Shown: positions 34,736-43,657, numbered from the stretch's first letter. The stretch: DNA of 64,000 bases from Shinella sp. SUS2 (GCF_001262505.1 NZ_KQ410731.1:218128-282127), one strand, 5' to 3'. The notes: generated by a model not told the origin, from the sequence alone. Numbers and translations are program-made.

Positions 34736-34871
34736 GCCCGTCCCCCACAAAGGTGCCGTCCGTCTGGAGCCGCTCCATGTGCGAGAGCCAACGGGCGCGC
34801 CCTGCTGCTTCGACAAATGCCGCAGCCTTCTGACGGATCGATTCCGCTTCTTTCGGCAAGGGCTTGAAAGA

Positions 34872-35081
34872 TCAGCCTTTGCCGTTCTTGGGATCGTCTT
34901 CCGGCCGTTCCAGCTGGCCCTGTTCGAACGCCTTCTGCGCCTTGTCGTTCAGCGTGCGCGTCAGTGTCTTCTCCGCCTTGGTGCGGCCAAAGCTGATGCG
35001 GTTCTGCTCGGCCTGCTTCTCTTTTTCGGAGCGGGCCTTCTGCTTGCGAACCTGGCGGAGATTGACGACGTCGCCGCTCAT
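34872..35081 (-). CDS. DUF4169 family small protein
   Basis: A 69-residue, highly charged, helical protein matching the DUF4169 pattern: MSGDVVNLRQVRKQKARSEKEKQAEQ start, then RISFGRTKAEK. Function unknown. It lies nine bases downstream of SspB and is conserved next to it in rhizobia, so a link with ClpXP delivery or with translation is possible (inference from context). The 136 bases between it and the RHH gene hold an open TTG-initiated frame of protein-like composition overlapping the RHH gene, but I do not call it a gene. Confidence 0.82.
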   Translation of the reverse strand: MSGDVVNLRQVRKQKARSEKEKQAEQNRISFGRTKAEKTLTRTLNDKAQKAFEQGQLERPEDDPKNGKG

Positions 35082-35090
35082 CGCGCGGCC

Positions 35091-35612
35091 TCAGTTCTTC
35101 TTGCGGAAGGAATCGAGCGAAACGACGGAACCACCCTTGTTGTTGTCGTCGCCACCGGTCGGCGGCGTCGGGTCCTCGGTGGTTTCTTCGGTTTTTTCCG
35201 CAGCGACGGGGTAGGCGGTGATCTCGGCGGAGTGTTCTTCCTCTTCCTCGACGGCCGGTACGTCGAATTCCAGTTCGAAGCTTACCGACGGGTCATAGAA
35301 GCCGCGGATGGCGTTGAACGGGATGACGAGCTTTTCCGGCGTGTCGGAGAAGGAGAGGCCGATCTCGAACAGGCTTTCCGTGACTTTGAGGTCCCAGAAC
35401 TGATGCTGGATGACGATGGTCATCTGCTCGGCATATTTTGCCTTCAGGTGCTGCGAGATGCGCACGCCGGGGGCGTTGGTCAGGAACGTGATGAAGAAGT
35501 GGTGCTCGCCCGGCAGATGGCCGGTGACCGCAATTTCGGACAAAACCTTGCGGATGACGCTGCGCAGCGCGTCCTGGGCGAGAATGTCATAGCGAATGTG
35601 GTCTTGCGCCAT
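35091..35612 (-). CDS. sspB: SspB-family ClpXP adaptor
   Basis: A 173-residue alphaproteobacterial SspB. The N-terminal fold (residues 1-120; HFFITFLTNAPGVRISQHLKAKYAEQMTIVIQHQFWDL) binds the tmRNA tag, an acidic and Pro-rich linker follows (EEEEEHSAEI, then PTPPTGGDDNN), and the C-terminal tail VVSLDSFRKKN is the peptide that docks on the ClpX zinc domain. It hands tagged proteins to ClpXP for breakdown. The tmRNA gene lies about 200 bases upstream in the same direction, an apt pairing of tag and tag receptor. Confidence 0.92.
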   Translation of the reverse strand: MAQDHIRYDILAQDALRSVIRKVLSEIAVTGHLPGEHHFFITFLTNAPGVRISQHLKAKYAEQMTIVIQHQFWDLKVTESLFEIGLSFSDTPEKLVIPFNAIRGFYDPSVSFELEFDVPAVEEEEEHSAEITAYPVAAEKTEETTEDPTPPTGGDDNNKGGSVVSLDSFRKKN

Positions 35613-35706
35613 CCGTTCCTGTCTTTCTTCCAGCCTTTGTGTTCAGGCATTGCATGAGAGCACTTCCGCTTTTCGTCGAATTGCAGAAAGGCTCCGTCTC
35701 TTGTTT

Positions 35707-35755
35707 CAACGCAATTCCAGCAAAACCGCTTCACGCTTTTGCTGGAATTGCGTTG
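35707..35755. repeat. Rhizobial REP-like palindromic repeat
   Basis: Perfect 19-base arms, CAACGCAATTCCAGCAAAA (35707-35725) and its exact reverse complement (35737-35755), with an 11-base loop. A shorter related copy (CACTTCCGCTTTTCGTCGAATTG) sits just upstream around 35660. Elements with this GCAATTCC core are common between rhizobial genes. It lies between sspB and ssrA and could end or protect the ssrA precursor. Confidence 0.85.
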
Positions 35756-35814
35756 GCCTCATACCCTAGGGCACGAGTCATCTGGCACAGCTATAGACCA
35801 TTTCAAGGGATTGG

Positions 35815-36140
35815 AGAAGGTGAAGGCTTCTGTTGCCAGGTGCCTTCGGACCCCGCCTGCCGGTGCGACCCGTCAGGACTTTGAGTGAAGTGTCACACCG
35901 CCATTAGGCAGCGAGACGAGCTTCCGCATAGTTGTCGTTTGCAACTACAAGTTTAGCCCGATAACGGTGGTACAATGCCGAGCAAAAAGTCGATCTTTAC
36001 GCCCTTGTCGATCCTATTTCGCCCCCATCAAAAGCCGGTCTGCTTGGAAAGACCGGTTTTTGGTGGAGGCGCCGGGTACCGCCCCCGGGTCCAATGGGTT
36101 TATTACACCGCCCGTTTATTGCCATAGCTGCCGAGGCAGC
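35815..36140 (-). ncRNA. ssrA: Transfer-messenger RNA, circularly permuted two-piece form
   Basis: tmRNA frees stalled ribosomes and tags their products. On the minus strand the acceptor piece comes first (about 36140 to 36061): it starts near GGGTGCTGCCTCGGCAGC, holds the T-arm CCGGG-ggcggta-CCCGG and ends GCGCCTCCACCA, with CCA encoded. A 34-nt spacer (36060-36027) with a strong hairpin follows. The coding piece then starts GGGGGCG at 36026, pairing fully with CGCCTCC of the acceptor end, continues AAATAGGATCGACA and the tag frame (35942-35904). The far 3' end, near 35815, is estimated. A -10 box TATATG lies at 36152-36147. This permuted layout is typical of alphaproteobacteria. Confidence 0.95.
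35904..35942 (-). other. tmRNA tag-peptide reading frame
   Basis: Resume codon GCA then codons for ANDNYAEARLAA and TAA. The N-terminal AND and C-terminal LAA match the standard degradation tag, read by SspB and ClpX respectively. TAGTTGCAAACGAC around the resume site is the usual alphaproteobacterial sequence. Confidence 0.95.
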
Positions 36141-36211
36141 ACCCTTCATATAGGCGCTCTCGGCCTTCAAGAAAAGGGCTTTGTGACAGGGATTTGGCAA
36201 AGTTTTTCGGT

Positions 36212-37543
36212 TCAGGCGGTTTCGGCGAGCGGGGGCGGGGTTTCCGCCGTCCATTGCTTCTGGAAGTCGGCAAGCGGGACCGGGCGGCCGAAATAGAAGC
36301 CCTGGAAGGCCATGCCGCCGAAGGATTGCAGGAGCAGGAACTGTTCCTTCGCCTCGATGCCTTCGGCGACGACGGACAGGTCCAGCGTGCGGGCGATGTC
36401 GAAGATGCTCTTGAGCAGCAGGCGGTTGCGTTTGCTCTCCGGGGCGTCCTTGACGAAGGAGCGGTCGATCTTGATCTCCTGGATCGGCAGGCGGCGCAGA
36501 TGGCTGAGCGAGGAATAGCCGGTGCCGAAATCGTCGAGCGAGAGGGTGAGGCCGGCGGCGCGCAGCACGCCCATCTTCTCCGCGATGGCATCGACGTCGT
36601 TCGCCATCATGCTTTCGGTCAGCTCCAGCTTGAGGCGTGCCGGGTCGATGTCCTGCGCGCGGATCCGGGCGAGCACGGTGTCGGCAAAGTCGACCTTCAT
36701 GAACTGGTCGGCGCTGACATTGACCGCGAGCCTCAGGTGACGGGTTGCTTCGTCCTGTTGCCAGAAGGAGAGCGTCTTGAGAGCCTCGTTCAGCACCCAG
36801 TCGCCGATCGCGGGCATCAGGCCTGCCTGCTCGGCGATGGGGATGAATTCGGCAGGCGACACGAAGTTGCCGTCCGGCCGCCGCCAGCGCAACAGCGCCT
36901 CCGCGCCGGTGACCGTGCCCGTCTGGTCCACCTGCGGCTGGTAGAACAGCTCGAATTCCCGGTTCTTCAGCGCGGCGGTGATGTCGCGCTCCCGTCCGAG
37001 ATTGCGGGCGAATTCCTGCCGCATCATGTAGAGGCAGCCACACAGCATGGTGACGGCGATCGTCACGTTGACCCACGATCCGACGAAGCGGAAATCGTTG
37101 GAAATCGGCCGGGCGAAGGGCAGGGCGACCTGCGTGCTGGCGAAGACGACAAAAGTCGCAAGCGAGAGCGCGACGATGGCGAGCTGCCGGCGCGACGGGC
37201 GTTGCTGGTAGTTGATATAGCCGATCATCGCCAGCACGAGCAGGAAGAGATGCGAGACCCGCGGGGCGATGTCGTTCGGCACGTCGAACAGCAGGCAGAA
37301 GGCGGCGATGATGACGAGGAAGGCGACCTGGGAAAGGAAGATGGCAGCGGTCAGCTGGCGGCGCCGGGCGAGCACGAAGCTGGCGATCGCGACGGTGACC
37401 AGCGCCACGTCCATGGCGACCATCGACCATTCCTGCATCGCCGCGAAGACGAGGCCCCAGCCGGCCGTCAACACGCCTGCGGCGAGGGAGGCCGTGGCAT
37501 AGACGAGCCGGAAACGATCGGAATAGTCGTCAGTCTGTCTCAC
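36212..37543 (-). CDS. Membrane EAL-domain cyclic-di-GMP phosphodiesterase
   Basis: A 443-residue protein. The first 180 residues hold about six membrane helices with no recognised sensor domain; the C-terminal EAL domain (about 190-430) has the full active set EALLRW, LELTESMM, DDFGTGYSSLSHLR, IKIDRSFV, EGIEAKEQ and FQGFYFGRP, so it should hydrolyse c-di-GMP. No GGDEF domain is present. The GTG start lies at the beginning of the membrane region; ribosome site weak. Lowers c-di-GMP to favour motility over biofilm; the input signal is unknown. Confidence 0.9.
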   Translation of the reverse strand: MRQTDDYSDRFRLVYATASLAAGVLTAGWGLVFAAMQEWSMVAMDVALVTVAIASFVLARRRQLTAAIFLSQVAFLVIIAAFCLLFDVPNDIAPRVSHLFLLVLAMIGYINYQQRPSRRQLAIVALSLATFVVFASTQVALPFARPISNDFRFVGSWVNVTIAVTMLCGCLYMMRQEFARNLGRERDITAALKNREFELFYQPQVDQTGTVTGAEALLRWRRPDGNFVSPAEFIPIAEQAGLMPAIGDWVLNEALKTLSFWQQDEATRHLRLAVNVSADQFMKVDFADTVLARIRAQDIDPARLKLELTESMMANDVDAIAEKMGVLRAAGLTLSLDDFGTGYSSLSHLRRLPIQEIKIDRSFVKDAPESKRNRLLLKSIFDIARTLDLSVVAEGIEAKEQFLLLQSFGGMAFQGFYFGRPVPLADFQKQWTAETPPPLAETA

Positions 37544-37696
37544 ATGCGGGGGTACTCGCGGTGGGGTGGTCCATCAGGCCTTGTGCAGATAGCTGTAGCG
37601 GAAATTCCTTCAGAAAGTGCAAAAATATCGCGCAGTAAAACCCAGACGAGCGGGGGCTGCGCCATGTGGAGGCTTTCGCTGGCGCTTTATTAGCGC

Positions 37697-37725
37697 TTGA
37701 CTTGCCGGAGCGGCTTGAAAAACAT
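37697..37725 (+). promoter_or_regulatory. Predicted sigma-70 promoter of the DUF2853 gene
   Basis: TTGACT, 17-base spacer, AAACAT, 56 bases upstream of the start codon. The rest of the 238-base gap shows no other structure. Confidence 0.5.
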
Positions 37726-37781
37726 GGCCGTCGGCCGGTGCGCCATGACGGCGGCGGCCGCGCAATCGGAGAGGAGATGCC

Positions 37782-38093
37782 ATGACCGATTATCTCGCAG
37801 ACGTCCGCAAGTATGACAGTGGTGCGGACGAGGCCATCGTCAAGAAGATCGTGAGCCATCTCGGCATCGCGCTGCGCAACCGGGACTCCTCGCTCGTCTC
37901 CTGCTCCGACCCGGAAGAGCTGAACCGCGTCAAGGAAAAGTGGTGCGCCAAGAAGTTCGGCATCACAGGCGAGGCTGCCGACAAGGCGGTGGAGGCCGTC
38001 TGCAAGGCGATGGCCGACGACCGCACGAAATCGCGCGTCACCTTCTATTACCTCACCGCAAAGGAACTCGGCACGCTCGGCGCGCTCGCCTGA
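37782..38093 (+). CDS. DUF2853 family protein
   Basis: A 103-residue soluble helical protein, recognised by MTDYLADVRKYDSGADEAIVKKIVSHLGIAL and the conserved middle SLVSCSDPEELNRVKEKWCAKK. Members are found widely in proteobacteria and have a known fold but no known function. GGAGAGG precedes the ATG. It stands alone with its own promoter, 87 bases before thyA. Confidence 0.9.
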   Translation: MTDYLADVRKYDSGADEAIVKKIVSHLGIALRNRDSSLVSCSDPEELNRVKEKWCAKKFGITGEAADKAVEAVCKAMADDRTKSRVTFYYLTAKELGTLGALA

Positions 38094-38180
38094 GGAAATC
38101 CGGGACAACCCGATTTCACGCTTTGGCCGCCGCCGTTCCCGCTCTAGTATCTCACGCTGGACAACGAATCGGCGGCGACC

Positions 38181-38975
38181 ATGCAGCAATATCTCGACCT
38201 TCTCGCCCATGTGATGGAAAACGGTACCGACCGCGGCGACCGGACCGGCACGGGCACGCGTGGCGTCTTCGGCTACCAGATGCGCTTCGATCTCTCGGAA
38301 GGTTTTCCGGTTCTGACCACCAAGAAGCTGCATCTGCGCTCGATCATCCATGAGCTCCTGTGGTTCCTGAAGGGTGACACCAACATCGGCTATCTCCATG
38401 AGAACGGTGTCACCATCTGGGACGAGTGGGCGGATGCCGAGGGTGAACTCGGCCCGGTCTACGGCTACCAGTGGCGCTCCTGGCCGACCCATGACGGCCG
38501 CCATCTCGACCAGATCGTCGCCGTCGTCGACAGTATCCGGCGCAATCCGAATTCCCGCCGTCATATCGTCTCGGCCTGGAACCCGGCGCTGGTCGACGAG
38601 ATGGCGTTGCCGCCCTGCCATTGCCTGTTCCAGTTCTACGTGGCGGACGGAAAGCTCTCCTGCCAGCTCTACCAGCGTTCCGCCGACATCTTCCTCGGCG
38701 TGCCCTTCAACATCGCCTCCTATGCGCTGCTGACCATGATGGTGGCGCAGGCGACCGGCCTGCAGCCGGGTGATTTCGTGCATACGCTGGGTGACGCGCA
38801 TATCTACTCCAACCATTTCGAGCAGGTGCGCACCCAGATGGCCCGCCGCCCGAAGCCCTTGCCCTTCATGAAGCTCAATCCCGATGTGAAGGACCTTTTC
38901 TCCTTCAAATTCGAGGACTTCACCCTGATTGGCTATGAAGCCGATTCAACCATCAAGGCGCCCATCGCCGTCTGA
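38181..38975 (+). CDS. thyA: Thymidylate synthase
   Basis: A 264-residue ThyA, the same length as the E. coli enzyme. It methylates dUMP to dTMP with methylene-tetrahydrofolate, giving dihydrofolate. Catalytic C146 lies in [15 protein letters not shown]21 (DRTGTGT) and [10 protein letters not shown] (126-135) bind phosphate, and the [20 protein letters not shown] block is intact. folA follows after 15 bases, so dihydrofolate is made and recycled by one operon. Confidence 0.98.
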   Translation: MQQYLDLLAHVMENGTDRGDRTGTGTRGVFGYQMRFDLSEGFPVLTTKKLHLRSIIHELLWFLKGDTNIGYLHENGVTIWDEWADAEGELGPVYGYQWRSWPTHDGRHLDQIVAVVDSIRRNPNSRRHIVSAWNPALVDEMALPPCHCLFQFYVADGKLSCQLYQRSADIFLGVPFNIASYALLTMMVAQATGLQPGDFVHTLGDAHIYSNHFEQVRTQMARRPKPLPFMKLNPDVKDLFSFKFEDFTLIGYEADSTIKAPIAV

Positions 38976-38990
38976 TTTTCGGGTACTCGC

Positions 38991-39512
38991 ATGACTGAAG
39001 CCAAGATCGTCCTCGTCGTGGCTGCCGCCAGGAACGGCGTCATCGGCCGCGACGGCGACCTGCCGTGGCGCCTGCCGTCGGATCTCAAGCGCTTCAAGCA
39101 GTTGACGCTGGGCAAGCCGGTGGTGATGGGGCGGAAGACCTGGGAATCGATCGGCAAGCCGCTGCCGGGCAGACCGAACATCGTCATCACCCGTGATGTG
39201 TCGTTTTCCGCACCCGGCGCTGCGGTCGTTTCCTCGCTCGACGCCGGGCTTTCCGCTGCCCGCCGTGAGGCGGAAGGACTTGGCGTGGAGGAGATCTGCG
39301 TCATCGGCGGCGGGCAGATCTATGCGCAGGCCTTCGACCGGGCGGACATCCTGCACGTCACCCATGTCCAGGCGGATGTGGAGGGCGATGCGCGCTTTCC
39401 CGATATCGATCCGGCAGTCTTCGAAAAAGTGGTGGACGAGCCGATTCCGCGGGGAGAGAAGGACAGCCACGCCATGCGCTTCGTCACCTGGCGTCGAAAA
39501 GCGGTCCTGTAG
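38991..39512 (+). CDS. folA: Dihydrofolate reductase
   Basis: A 173-residue DHFR that reduces the dihydrofolate produced by ThyA. The substrate-binding Asp is D31 in DLPWRLPSDLKRFKQ; the NADPH-binding MGRKTWESIGKPLPGRPNIV and the later VEEICVIGGGQIYAQ are complete. It directly follows thyA and probably shares its transcript. No sign of a plasmid-type resistant variant. Confidence 0.97.
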   Translation: MTEAKIVLVVAAARNGVIGRDGDLPWRLPSDLKRFKQLTLGKPVVMGRKTWESIGKPLPGRPNIVITRDVSFSAPGAAVVSSLDAGLSAARREAEGLGVEEICVIGGGQIYAQAFDRADILHVTHVQADVEGDARFPDIDPAVFEKVVDEPIPRGEKDSHAMRFVTWRRKAVL

Positions 39513-39564
39513 CCCCGATCACGAACTATTTTGCCGCACAAGCCGGCAAGCTCACGCGGATTTG

Positions 39565-39593
39565 TTGAAAGGTGCCGGAGTGATACCTATAAC
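39565..39593 (+). promoter_or_regulatory. Predicted promoter of the hflK operon
   Basis: TTGAAA, exact 17-base spacer, TATAAC, followed by two small hairpins (CGCGTAGCGCG and CCGCGAAGCGCGG) in the leader before the hflK start. Confidence 0.6.
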
Positions 39594-39666
39594 GGGTTCA
39601 CCTCGCGTAGCGCGGTGAAACATTCCGCGAAGCGCGGCACGTAGGGATTTAAAGAAAGAGGTATTG

Positions 39667-40794
39667 ATGCCCTGGAGCAATCAGAACGGCGGCGGCGGCC
39701 CTTGGGGCGGCGGCAGCGGCGGTGGTGGAAACAATCAGGGGCCATGGGGGCAGGGTCCGAACCGGCCCCGCGGCGGCGGCGGAAGCGGCAATGGCGGCCC
39801 GCCCGACCTTGAGGATATCATCCGGCGCGGCCAGGATCAGCTGAAGAACGTCATGCCTGGTGGCATCAATGGCGGCGTCGTGGTCATCGCGCTGCTTCTT
39901 GTCGGCGTCTTCTGGCTGATGAACGCCATCTACACCGTTCAGCCGGACGAACGCGGCGTCGAGCTGCGCTTCGGCAAGCCGAAGCAGGAAGTCGCCATGC
40001 CCGGCCTGCATTTCCACCTCTGGCCGCTCGAAACCGTCGAACTCGTCAAGATCACCGAGCAGCAACAGAATATCGGCCGCCGCTCGGCCTCGTCGAATGC
40101 CGAAAATTCCGGCCTGATGCTCACGGGTGATCAGAACATCGTCAACGTGCAGTTCTCGGTGCTCTATTCGGTCACGGATCCGCAGTCCTACCTCTTCAAT
40201 CTCGAATACCCGGCGGAGACGCTGCAGCAGGTTTCCGAAAGCGCCATGCGCGAAGTCGTCGGCCGCCGCCCCGCCCAGGACATTTTCCGCGACAACCGTC
40301 AGGCCATCGCGGAGGGCGTGAAGACGACGATCCAGGCGACCATGGACGCTTACGGCGCCGGCATCTCGATCAACACCGTCGCCATCGAGGACGCGGCCCC
40401 GCCGCGCGAGGTCGCCGACGCCTTCGACGAAGTGCAGCGCGCCGAACAGGACGAAGACCGCTTCGTCGAGGAAGCCAACCAGTACGCCAACCAGAAGCTG
40501 GGTCTTGCCCGCGGTCAGTCGGCGCAGATCCGCGAAGAGGCGGCCGCCTACAAGGACCGTGTCGTCAAGGAAGCGGAAGGTGAGGCGGCGCGCTTCCTCT
40601 CCATCTACGAACAGTACAAGGTAGCGCCCGATGTCACCCGCAAGCGTCTTTTCCTTGAAACCATGGAAGACGTGATGAAGAACTCCAAGAAGGTCATCAT
40701 TGACGAGAAGCAGGGCGGCCAGGGTGTGGTTCCCTTCCTTCCCCTCAATGAACTCGGCCGCACCACCGGCCAGCAGGCGGGAGGCACGCAGTAA
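39667..40794 (+). CDS. hflK: FtsH protease modulator HflK
   Basis: A 375-residue SPFH/prohibitin protein. Gly-rich N-terminus (GGGGPWGGGSGGGG), a single membrane helix at about 70-89, then the SPFH domain and a coiled coil on the periplasmic side. With HflC it forms the large HflKC cage around FtsH that limits its access to membrane proteins. GAGGT precedes the ATG and the stop TAATG overlaps hflC by one base. Confidence 0.97.
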   Translation: MPWSNQNGGGGPWGGGSGGGGNNQGPWGQGPNRPRGGGGSGNGGPPDLEDIIRRGQDQLKNVMPGGINGGVVVIALLLVGVFWLMNAIYTVQPDERGVELRFGKPKQEVAMPGLHFHLWPLETVELVKITEQQQNIGRRSASSNAENSGLMLTGDQNIVNVQFSVLYSVTDPQSYLFNLEYPAETLQQVSESAMREVVGRRPAQDIFRDNRQAIAEGVKTTIQATMDAYGAGISINTVAIEDAAPPREVADAFDEVQRAEQDEDRFVEEANQYANQKLGLARGQSAQIREEAAAYKDRVVKEAEGEAARFLSIYEQYKVAPDVTRKRLFLETMEDVMKNSKKVIIDEKQGGQGVVPFLPLNELGRTTGQQAGGTQ

Positions 40795-41720
40795 TGGGCA
40801 ACCGTATACCGGCAATCCTGATCGCCGTCGGCGTTCTCCTCTTCATCGTCTATTCCTCGGTGTTCGTCGTCAACGAACGCCAGCAGGCGATCGTCATCCG
40901 CTTCGGCCAGATCCAGGACGTCAAGTCCGAACCCGGCCTCTACTTCAAGCTGCCCTTCGGCTTCATGGATGCTGACAGCGTGCAGTACATCCAGGATCAG
41001 GCGCTGCGCTTCGATCTCGACAACATCCGCGTCCAGGTCTCGGGCGGCAAGTTCTACGAGGTCGATGCCTTCGTGGTCTACAAGATCACCGATGCCCGCC
41101 GCTTCCGCGAAACGGTTTCGGGCGACCGGGAATCGGCTGAAGCGCGCCTGCGTACCCGTCTCGACGCGGCCCTGCGCCGGGTCTACGGTCTGCGCGGCTT
41201 CGAGTCCGCTCTTTCCGAAGAGCGCGCCTCGATGATGCGTGAAGTGCGCGGCGAACTGACGAACGATGCCTCGAGCCTCGGCCTCACGATCTCCGACGTT
41301 CGTATCCGTCGTACGGACCTGACGCAGGAAGTCTCGCAGCAGACCTATGACCGTATGAAGGCCGAGCGTCTGGCGGAAGCCGAACTCATCCGTGCCCGTG
41401 GTAACGAAGAAGGCCAGCGCCGCCGCGCCATCGCCGACCGTCAGGTCGTCGAGTTCGTCGCCGCCGCGCAGCGCGATTCGGAAATCCTGCGAGGCGAGGG
41501 CGACGGCGAACGCAGCCGTGTCTACGGCGAAGCCTTCTCCCAGGATGCGGCTTTCTACGACTTCTACCGGTCCATGATCGCCTATCGCGATGCGATGAGC
41601 ACCTCCGACACCACGCTTGTGCTGTCGCCGCAGTCGGAGTTCTTCCGCTACTTCGAGGATGCCGCCGGTGCGAAGCCGGTGACCTCGGGCACGGCGACGA
41701 CGCCGTCGACCGCAAACTGA
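40794..41720 (+). CDS. hflC: FtsH protease modulator HflC
   Basis: A 308-residue partner of HflK with one N-terminal membrane helix (about 5-23), the SPFH domain (VVNERQQAIVIRFGQIQDV) and the coiled-coil tail. The C-terminal segment LSPQSEFFRYFED is characteristic. Coupled to hflK by stop/start overlap. Confidence 0.97.
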   Translation: MGNRIPAILIAVGVLLFIVYSSVFVVNERQQAIVIRFGQIQDVKSEPGLYFKLPFGFMDADSVQYIQDQALRFDLDNIRVQVSGGKFYEVDAFVVYKITDARRFRETVSGDRESAEARLRTRLDAALRRVYGLRGFESALSEERASMMREVRGELTNDASSLGLTISDVRIRRTDLTQEVSQQTYDRMKAERLAEAELIRARGNEEGQRRRAIADRQVVEFVAAAQRDSEILRGEGDGERSRVYGEAFSQDAAFYDFYRSMIAYRDAMSTSDTTLVLSPQSEFFRYFEDAAGAKPVTSGTATTPSTAN

Positions 41721-41727
41721 GAACGGC

Positions 41728-41916
41728 ATGACCGATTTCCTGACGGGGATCGCGTTCTTCCTGATCATCGAGGGGCTGGTGTACGCACTGGCCCCTTCGA
41801 TTTTGAAGCGCATGGCGGAAATGCTGCCGCAGATTCCGGAAAGCCAGCTGCGTGCCTCCGGGCTCGTCGCCGTGGCGCTCGGCGTCGCCATGGTGTGGTT
41901 CATCCGCGGCGCGTGA
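41728..41916 (+). CDS. DUF2065 small membrane protein
   Basis: A 62-residue protein with two membrane helices (about 4-21 and 44-60) and the DUF2065 pattern LIIEGLVYALAP then RASGLVAVALGVAMVW. It starts seven bases after hflC. The family is almost always found next to hflKC in proteobacteria, so a role in the HflKC-FtsH or DegP envelope quality-control set is likely, though unproven. Confidence 0.92.
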   Translation: MTDFLTGIAFFLIIEGLVYALAPSILKRMAEMLPQIPESQLRASGLVAVALGVAMVWFIRGA

Positions 41917-42042
41917 ACGCGGCCCTTGCGGCTGCCTGCGAAGACGGGCAAGACTTCACATGAATTCAGCGCGGCGGACTGATTTTTGCCGTATCCGGGG
42001 CAAACACTCGCCGCGACAATCAGACGAAAGAGGATGCCGACC

Positions 42043-43566
42043 ATGGCTTTGAAGATGAGGTCCAGCGTTGCCCATGCGGCACTCGCACTCGCGGTGAGTT
42101 TTTCGCTGGTCGCGGGGGGACCGTTTGCCGTGCCGGCAGCTGCGCAGGTCAAGCCGAACGGCCCGGAATCGGTCGCCGATCTTGCCGAAAACCTGCTCGA
42201 CGCCGTGGTGAACATCTCCACCTCGCAGAACGTCAAGAGCGACGACAAGGCGCCCATCCCGCAGGTGCCGGAAGGTTCGCCCTTCCAGGATTTCTTCGAC
42301 GAATTCTTCAAGGGTGAGGGGGGCGAGGGCTCCAACCAGGGCCAGACCGTCAACTCGCTCGGTTCCGGCTTCGTCATCGACCCTTCGGGTTTCATCGCCA
42401 CGAACAACCATGTCATCGAGGGAGCCGACGACATCGAGGTGAATTTCGCCAACGGTTCCAAGCTGAAGGCAAAACTCGTCGGCACCGACCCGAAAACCGA
42501 TCTGGCGCTCTTGAAGGTCGAGCCGAAATCGCCGCTGAAGGCGGTGCCGTTCGGCGATTCCCGCACCATGCGCATCGGTGACTGGGTGATGGCGATCGGC
42601 AACCCGTTCGGCCTTGGCGGCTCGGTGACCGTCGGCATCATTTCCGCGCGGGGGCGCAACATCAATGCTGGCCCCTACGACAACTTCATCCAGACGGACG
42701 CCGCCATCAACCGCGGCAATTCCGGCGGTCCGCTGTTCAACATGAAGGGCGAGGTCATCGGCATCAACACGGCGATCATTTCGCCTTCCGGCGGGTCGAT
42801 CGGCATCGGTTTCTCCGTGCCGACGGAGCTTGCGCAGAACATCTTCATGCAGCTGCGCGATTTCGGCGAGACGCGGCGCGGCTGGCTCGGCGTACGCATC
42901 CAGCCGGTCACCGACGACATTGCCGAAAGCATCGGCATGAGCGAGGCCAAGGGCGCGCTCGTTGCCGGCATCATCAAGGGCGGGCCGGTCGACAACGGCT
43001 CGATCATGACCGGTGATGTCATCACCCGCTTCGACGGCAAGGATGTCGACGAGATGCGCGACCTGCCGCGCGTCGTTGCCGAAAGCCCGGTCGGCAAGGC
43101 GGTCGACGTCGTATTGCTGCGCGACGGCAAGGAGATGACCGTCAAGGTCACGCTTGGCCGCCTCGAGGACGGCGAGAAGCAGGCCGAGGATGACGAGGTG
43201 ACCCAGGACGAGGGCACGACGGAGGAAGGCACGACGCCCGAGACCGGCGAAGCCCAGCCCAGCAAGGCCGACATGGTGCTTGGCATGGGCATCAGCGACC
43301 TCGGCGAGGAGGCGCGCAAGACCTTCGAGATCGTCGAAAGCGTCAAGGGCGTCGTGATCACCGAGGTGGCGCCCGATTCGGCTGCCGCCGAACGCGGCAT
43401 CGTGCCCGGCGACGTCATCGTCGAGATCGGCCAGGAGGCGGTAGCGACGGCGGAAGAGGTCAAGGCCCGAATCGCCAAGCTGAAGTCCGAAGACCGCCGC
43501 AACGCGCTGATGATGATCGCCAACCGCACCGGAGCGCTGCGTTACATCACCGTGCGCATCGATTAA
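42043..43566 (+). CDS. degP: Periplasmic serine endoprotease DegP/Do
   Basis: A 507-residue HtrA protease and chaperone. Signal peptide ends near residue 34 (FAVPAAA-Q). The catalytic triad is H123 (NNHVIEG), D153 (TDLALLK) and S227 (RGNSGGPLF). Two PDZ domains follow (from about 265 and about 410), linked by an acidic, Thr-rich stretch (TQDEGTTEEGTTPETGE). The ATG with GAGG nine bases upstream is preferred over one three codons earlier. It degrades or refolds damaged envelope proteins, fitting its position after hflKC. Confidence 0.96.
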   Translation: MALKMRSSVAHAALALAVSFSLVAGGPFAVPAAAQVKPNGPESVADLAENLLDAVVNISTSQNVKSDDKAPIPQVPEGSPFQDFFDEFFKGEGGEGSNQGQTVNSLGSGFVIDPSGFIATNNHVIEGADDIEVNFANGSKLKAKLVGTDPKTDLALLKVEPKSPLKAVPFGDSRTMRIGDWVMAIGNPFGLGGSVTVGIISARGRNINAGPYDNFIQTDAAINRGNSGGPLFNMKGEVIGINTAIISPSGGSIGIGFSVPTELAQNIFMQLRDFGETRRGWLGVRIQPVTDDIAESIGMSEAKGALVAGIIKGGPVDNGSIMTGDVITRFDGKDVDEMRDLPRVVAESPVGKAVDVVLLRDGKEMTVKVTLGRLEDGEKQAEDDEVTQDEGTTEEGTTPETGEAQPSKADMVLGMGISDLGEEARKTFEIVESVKGVVITEVAPDSAAAERGIVPGDVIVEIGQEAVATAEEVKARIAKLKSEDRRNALMMIANRTGALRYITVRID

Positions 43567-43614
43567 GGCGAGTCCCGCCAAGGGTTTGCAGGCGAAAGCC
43601 GAAAAACGGATTCA

Positions 43615-43646
43615 GGCCGTTGGAGCATTGCTTCAACGGCCGTTTT
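43615..43646 (+). terminator. Terminator after degP
   Basis: Hairpin arms GGCCGTTG (43615-43622) and CAACGGCC (43634-43641) followed by GTTTT. It separates degP from the convergent GNAT gene. Confidence 0.8.
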
Positions 43647-43657
43647 CATGGCCGTGG

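Noticed and set aside
34511..35081. Toxin-antitoxin module from the RHH and DUF4169 genes
   Set aside because: The gene order is a conserved housekeeping one with sspB, and neither DUF4169 nor a neighbour looks like a toxin.
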